Shown here one piece after another: positions 6,658 through 9,738 of a stretch of 9,738 nt of DNA. The stretch covers positions 1 to 9,738 of the forward strand of contig CAAFRK010000178.1 in the NCBI GenBank assembly GCA_900765235.1, in the 5' to 3' direction. This stretch comes from an uncultured Veillonella sp. GTDB taxonomy: Bacteria; Bacillota_C; Negativicutes; Veillonellales; Veillonellaceae. The position numbers were made by a program, and so were the translations under genes. The notes below the pieces were generated by a model. That model saw only the letters and a program-made list of their open reading frames with translations. It did not search any database and was not told the DNA's origin. How positions within the stretch are numbered: the stretch's first letter is position 1; each line of letters opens with the position of its first letter.

Positions 6658-8334
6658 TATCCGGTAAGTTTCGGAAAATTGATGAACCACATTATGACTG
6701 AGTACAAGATGTACAATCGTATTTATAATGTAAATAAAATTCATCGTATCAATCATGAACAACGTTTACCAATGTTTGGTAAATCTATTGAAAATCCTGT
6801 AGGTCCAGCAGCAGGTCCTAATACACAGTTGGCACAAAACATTGTGGCATCTTATGTAGCAGGTGCTCGTTGTATCGAATTAAAAACTGTACAAATTATG
6901 TACGGTGAAGAACTAGGTATTCCTAGACCTTGTATCTACTCTGTAGACGAAGCATACAACGTAGAATGGTCTTCTGAATATAGCTGTGATGAAGCTGCTG
7001 ATGAATATATCAAAGCATGGTTCGCATTAAAATTAATCTCTAAAGAATTAGGCTTAGGCGATCCAGATGGTTTCCTATTCATCATGAGTGTTGGTTACAA
7101 CTTGGCTGGTATCAAGAGCCCTATGGTTGATAAATTCATCAACACAATGCGCAGTGCATCTCAATCCCCTATGTGGGATACTTGTAAACAATGGTGCCTT
7201 GACCATGTAGATGAATTTGAACATATCGATGCTGATTATATCAACTCTATCAGCGATGAACTTTGCCAAGCAATTACATTGTCCACAATGCACGGTTGCC
7301 CAGCAGAAGAAATCGAATCTATTTGTTCTTACCTTATCAGTGAAAAAGGCCTTCATTTATACTTGAAATGCAATCCTACATTGTTAGGTCCAAAACGCAT
7401 TAGAGAGTTATTAGATAATGCAGGCTTTGAATACATTGACTTTGAAGATCATCAATTTGAAGTTGACCTTCAATTTGACAAAGCTGTTCCAATGTTAGAA
7501 CGTCTTATCGCTCTTGGTGAAAAACACAACAAGATCTTTGGCGTTAAATTGACAAATACATTCCCTGTACAAATTCACAACAATGAATTGCCAGGTGAGC
7601 AAATGTACATGTCTGGTAAATCCTTGTTACCTGTAACAATTGGAGTAGCTGAGCTCTTAAGTGCTCAATTCGGCGAACGTTTACCAATGTCTTACAGCGG
7701 TGGTGCTGTAAAACAAAATATCAAAGCTATCTTTGATTGTGGTATCTGGCCTGTAACAGTATGTACAATTCTTCTTCAAGGTGAAGGCTACAATACATTT
7801 AAAGGTTTAGCCGATGAAGTAGAATCTACTGATTACAACGCTGCTTTGAAAGTACATAAAGATCTCATCGCTAAACTTGCTAAAGACATTAGTGAAAATA
7901 AAATCTTCAAGAAGAGCGATGCAATGAAGAAAAAACGTGAAGCAATGCCATCCTTCCCAGGTACACGTAGTTCTGATTATCACTGCCGTGTAACATGTGG
8001 CTCTTGTGTTCGCGTATGTCCTAATAGATGTAATGAAGTCGTTACTGTAAATGATGCTAAATTGATCGTCCATGTTGATCAAAGCTGTAATGAGTGTGGT
8101 AACTGTGCATGTCATTGCGTAGAACCTTGTCAACCATACAAGGATCGCATTACATTCTTCCACAATGCTGAAGCTTTAGCAGATAGTACAAATGATGGTT
8201 TCTACATCACAGGCACTAGCTGTGGTTATCGCTTCAAAGGTGAAGAAGCCGTATGTGACATCGATGCATTACCTGAAGAATTGAAAGGAGTCGTACATGC
8301 CTTCTGTAAAGAGCATGTGTACTATGTATCATGA
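6643..8334 (+). CDS. ygfK: Short YgfK-like iron-sulfur oxidoreductase (barrel plus ferredoxin, GltD-like region absent)
   Basis: The N-terminal part (about 1-400) matches the YgfK 'putative selenate reductase subunit' barrel, a dihydroorotate-dehydrogenase-like FMN fold. Signatures include GPAAGPNTQLAQNI (54-67), ELKTVQ (79-84), MSVGYNLAGI (148-157), TLSTMHGCP (212-220), CNPTLLG (243-249), VKLTNT (301-306) and SYSGG (350-354). A lysine-rich linker (about 415-445) leads straight into a two-[4Fe-4S] domain: C448, C452, C455, C459 and C482, C485, C488, C492, with further cysteines at 463, 490 and 496. E. coli YgfK has about 1032 residues with a GltD-like FAD/NAD(P) region between these parts; here it is missing with no frameshift, and the C-terminus after the clusters is full. 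YgfK is linked to reduction of the urate ring. This form needs an electron-donor partner not seen in the window. Its end overlaps hyuA (ATGA). Confidence 0.88.
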   Translation: MSDIMYPVSFGKLMNHIMTEYKMYNRIYNVNKIHRINHEQRLPMFGKSIENPVGPAAGPNTQLAQNIVASYVAGARCIELKTVQIMYGEELGIPRPCIYSVDEAYNVEWSSEYSCDEAADEYIKAWFALKLISKELGLGDPDGFLFIMSVGYNLAGIKSPMVDKFINTMRSASQSPMWDTCKQWCLDHVDEFEHIDADYINSISDELCQAITLSTMHGCPAEEIESICSYLISEKGLHLYLKCNPTLLGPKRIRELLDNAGFEYIDFEDHQFEVDLQFDKAVPMLERLIALGEKHNKIFGVKLTNTFPVQIHNNELPGEQMYMSGKSLLPVTIGVAELLSAQFGERLPMSYSGGAVKQNIKAIFDCGIWPVTVCTILLQGEGYNTFKGLADEVESTDYNAALKVHKDLIAKLAKDISENKIFKKSDAMKKKREAMPSFPGTRSSDYHCRVTCGSCVRVCPNRCNEVVTVNDAKLIVHVDQSCNECGNCACHCVEPCQPYKDRITFFHNAEALADSTNDGFYITGTSCGYRFKGEEAVCDIDALPEELKGVVHAFCKEHVYYVS

Positions 8335-9680
8335 TTATCATACAACAAGGGGACTTGGTCTTAACTGATCGAATTCTTACCGGAGATTTACTTATCGATG
8401 GCGACAAAATTGTCGCCATCGATGAACACATTTCTGTTCCAGAAGGTGCTGAAGTTATTAATGCAAAAGGTTGCTATGTGTTCCCAGGATTTATAGATCC
8501 TCATACACACTTTCAGATGACAAATGCCTTAGCGTCTACTGCGGATGATTTTGATAGTGGTACAAAAGCCGCTATTCTTGGTGGGACAACATCAATCATC
8601 AATTTTGCTTCTCCTGAGGAAGGATCCCTTTGTAAAGGTTTAGAAGTTCACAAGGAGCGTGCTGCAGGGCATTGCTCCTGTGACTACAAATTCCATATGG
8701 AACTTGTAGAAATGAATGAAGATGTAGCACGTGAGATACCACAGGTCGTAGAGGCTGGTGTGTCATCCTTTAAAGTGTACTTAGCGTATGGTTTCCGTTT
8801 AACAGATCGAGAAATTTATGATGCTATAGAGGCAATTAAACCTACAGGAGCTCTTGTTGGAGCACACTGTGAAAATGGTGATTTAATTGACGCTCTCGTA
8901 GCTGATAAACGTAAACGTGGTGAATTAGATGTAGGCAATCATCCACTCACAAGACCGGCCATAATTGAATCGGAAGCGATTAAGCGTTTTAGTACAATAG
9001 GTGCTGCATTAGAGTATCCCGTACATATTGTTCATGTAAGTTCTAAAGAGGGTATAGAAGAGGTTATTCGGGAACGAGACCTTGGACATAAAGTAACTTG
9101 TGAAACTTGCCCACAATATTTGGTGCTTGATGAATCACGATATAATTTACCTGATTTTGAAGGTGTTAAATATGTGATGAGTCCACCGCTGAGAACGATA
9201 CAAGATCAAATGGCATTAAAGAATGCATTAGTAAATGGTCTATTCCAAACTATTGGTTCTGATCATTGTAGCTTTACCTTTAATGATCAAAAACTAAAGA
9301 GTCGACATGACTTTACCCGGATTCCTGGTGGCATCCCAGGTGCTGAGGAACGAGGGATTGTCGCTTATGATGTGTTGGTAAACCAATGCAATATGAGCGC
9401 TGTAGATTTTATGAAATTAGTTAGTGAAAACCCTGCAAAACTTTATGGTATGTACCCTAAGAAGGGAACATTATCCATAGGTAGCGATGGGGATATTACA
9501 ATTGTTGATAAGCGCATTGAGCATGTGCTTTCAAAAGAGTCCGCCCATACAAAGGCTGACTATATACCTTATGAGGGCATATCCGTAACAGGCAAAGTTC
9601 GAGATGTTATCCTTAGAGGTCACCATGTGGTACAAGATGGATCCTTATTAGAATCATATCTTGGTGAATGTATTCCTTAA
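8331..9680 (+). CDS. hyuA: D-phenylhydantoinase/dihydropyrimidinase-like cyclic amide hydrolase (HyuA/YgeZ)
   Basis: A binuclear-metal cyclic amidohydrolase, 449 residues against about 461 in E. coli HyuA. The ligand set is complete: H58 and H60 in FIDPHTHF, the carboxylated lysine K148 in SSFKVYLAY, H179 in GAHCEN, H235 in HIVHVSS and D311 in IGSDHCSF. TCPQYL lies at 259-263 within CETCPQYL, and the C-terminal strand region is full. The start ATG at 8331 overlaps the ygfK stop as ATGA. There is no good Shine-Dalgarno in the 20 bases before it, so translation probably depends on ribosomes ending ygfK. In this cluster it would open the cyclic amide of a reduced purine or hydantoin intermediate to an ureido acid. 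A pyrimidine role (dihydropyrimidinase) is the alternative, but no pyrimidine genes are next to it. A long palindrome covers codons 22-31. Confidence 0.9.
   Translation: MIIIQQGDLVLTDRILTGDLLIDGDKIVAIDEHISVPEGAEVINAKGCYVFPGFIDPHTHFQMTNALASTADDFDSGTKAAILGGTTSIINFASPEEGSLCKGLEVHKERAAGHCSCDYKFHMELVEMNEDVAREIPQVVEAGVSSFKVYLAYGFRLTDREIYDAIEAIKPTGALVGAHCENGDLIDALVADKRKRGELDVGNHPLTRPAIIESEAIKRFSTIGAALEYPVHIVHVSSKEGIEEVIRERDLGHKVTCETCPQYLVLDESRYNLPDFEGVKYVMSPPLRTIQDQMALKNALVNGLFQTIGSDHCSFTFNDQKLKSRHDFTRIPGGIPGAEERGIVAYDVLVNQCNMSAVDFMKLVSENPAKLYGMYPKKGTLSIGSDGDITIVDKRIEHVLSKESAHTKADYIPYEGISVTGKVRDVILRGHHVVQDGSLLESYLGECIP
8394..8423 (+). repeat. Perfect 14-bp inverted repeat inside hyuA
   Basis: ATCGATGGCGACAA (8394-8407) is followed after two bases by its exact reverse complement (8410-8423). 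As RNA this is a 13-bp stem with a 4-base loop, extendable by a G-U and a U-A pair (8392-8393 with 8424-8425). It encodes residues 22-31 (IDGDKIVAID), about 63 bases after the start codon. No T-run follows it. Confidence 0.9.
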
Positions 9681-9697
9681 TGAGAGGAGGGCTATAT

Positions 9698-9738
9698 ATG
9701 TACCGCTTTCAAGTGAATGGCACCCAACATGAGGTTCA
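9698..9738 (+). CDS. Start of probable XdhD-like molybdenum hydroxylase (runs off window)
   Basis: AGGAGG at 9685-9690 lies 7 bases before an ATG that opens 13 full codons to the window end: MYRFQVNGTQHEV. The pattern of a short hydrophobic strand followed by NG and then a second strand is how the [2Fe-2S]-like N-terminal domain of CoxS and XdhD proteins begins (E. coli XdhD: MIIHFTLNGAPQEL). It starts 17 bases after hyuA, in the same direction. In this gene company a selenium-dependent xanthine dehydrogenase/XdhD is the best guess, but 13 residues cannot tell a fused large protein from a separate small iron-sulfur subunit. Confidence 0.55.
   Translation, partial: MYRFQVNGTQHEV

Noticed and set aside
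7981..8140. Possible frameshift or deletion at the ygfK barrel-ferredoxin junction
   Set aside because: The frame is open throughout, the cysteine spacing is exact for two [4Fe-4S] clusters and the C-terminal tail is complete, so a natural short architecture is preferred, though an assembly deletion cannot be excluded from the sequence alone.
1..9738. CRISPR arrays, tRNA or rRNA genes, insertion sequences, selenocysteine codons
   Set aside because: I saw no spaced repeats, no cloverleaf or rRNA-like sequence, no transposase or terminal repeats, and no in-frame TGA within the recognised enzymes.

Overview
This window is one anaerobic purine/ureide catabolic gene cluster, with all recognisable genes on the + strand. 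The gene families are those seen around selenium-dependent molybdenum hydroxylases (E. coli ygeW-ygeX-ygeY-hyuA-yqeA-ygfK-ssnA-xdhD). The AT-rich coding sequence, Firmicute-type strong Shine-Dalgarno sites (AGGAGG) and protein style suggest a low-GC anaerobe. My best guess is Veillonella or another Negativicute, a group long known to ferment purines. The genus is an inference from style and lifestyle; no rRNA or other marker is present.

Layout. Positions 2-337 hold the 3' end of a YheO/DauR-type regulator (end of the PAS-like domain plus a C-terminal helix-turn-helix). Its stop codon overlaps the ribosome binding site of dpaL (diaminopropionate ammonia-lyase, 347-1558). ygeY follows (M20-type metallohydrolase, 1571-2881). 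A 153-base gap (2882-3034) holds a strong hairpin without a U-tract. Next come ygeW (carbamoyltransferase, 3035-4228), a good intrinsic terminator (4240-4268), carbamate kinase (4298-5233), ssnA (amidohydrolase, 5286-6614), a short form of ygfK (6643-8334) and hyuA (cyclic-amide hydrolase, 8331-9680, overlapping ygfK by ATGA). The first 13 codons of a probable xdhD-like molybdenum hydroxylase run off the end (9698-9738).

How the genes may work together (inference built on family knowledge). A molybdenum hydroxylase (xdhD-like) interconverts oxidised purines. YgfK and SsnA act on the urate-level ring. HyuA opens the cyclic amide. YgeW phosphorolyses a ureido intermediate to carbamoyl phosphate, and carbamate kinase turns this into ATP. 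YgeY removes a further acyl or carbamoyl group. DpaL converts 2,3-diaminopropionate to pyruvate and ammonia.

Most notable points. (1) YgfK has 563 residues and lacks the central GltD-like FAD/NAD(P) region of the roughly 1030-residue E. coli protein; its barrel is joined directly to the two-[4Fe-4S] domain, as in PreA. (2) A near-perfect 30-base palindrome lies inside the start of hyuA. (3) A palindrome abuts the ssnA ribosome binding site. (4) A terminator separates the carbamoyltransferase from the kinase. Two start codons are placed downstream of the longest possible ORF (carbamate kinase at 4298, ssnA at 5286), on Shine-Dalgarno and family evidence.
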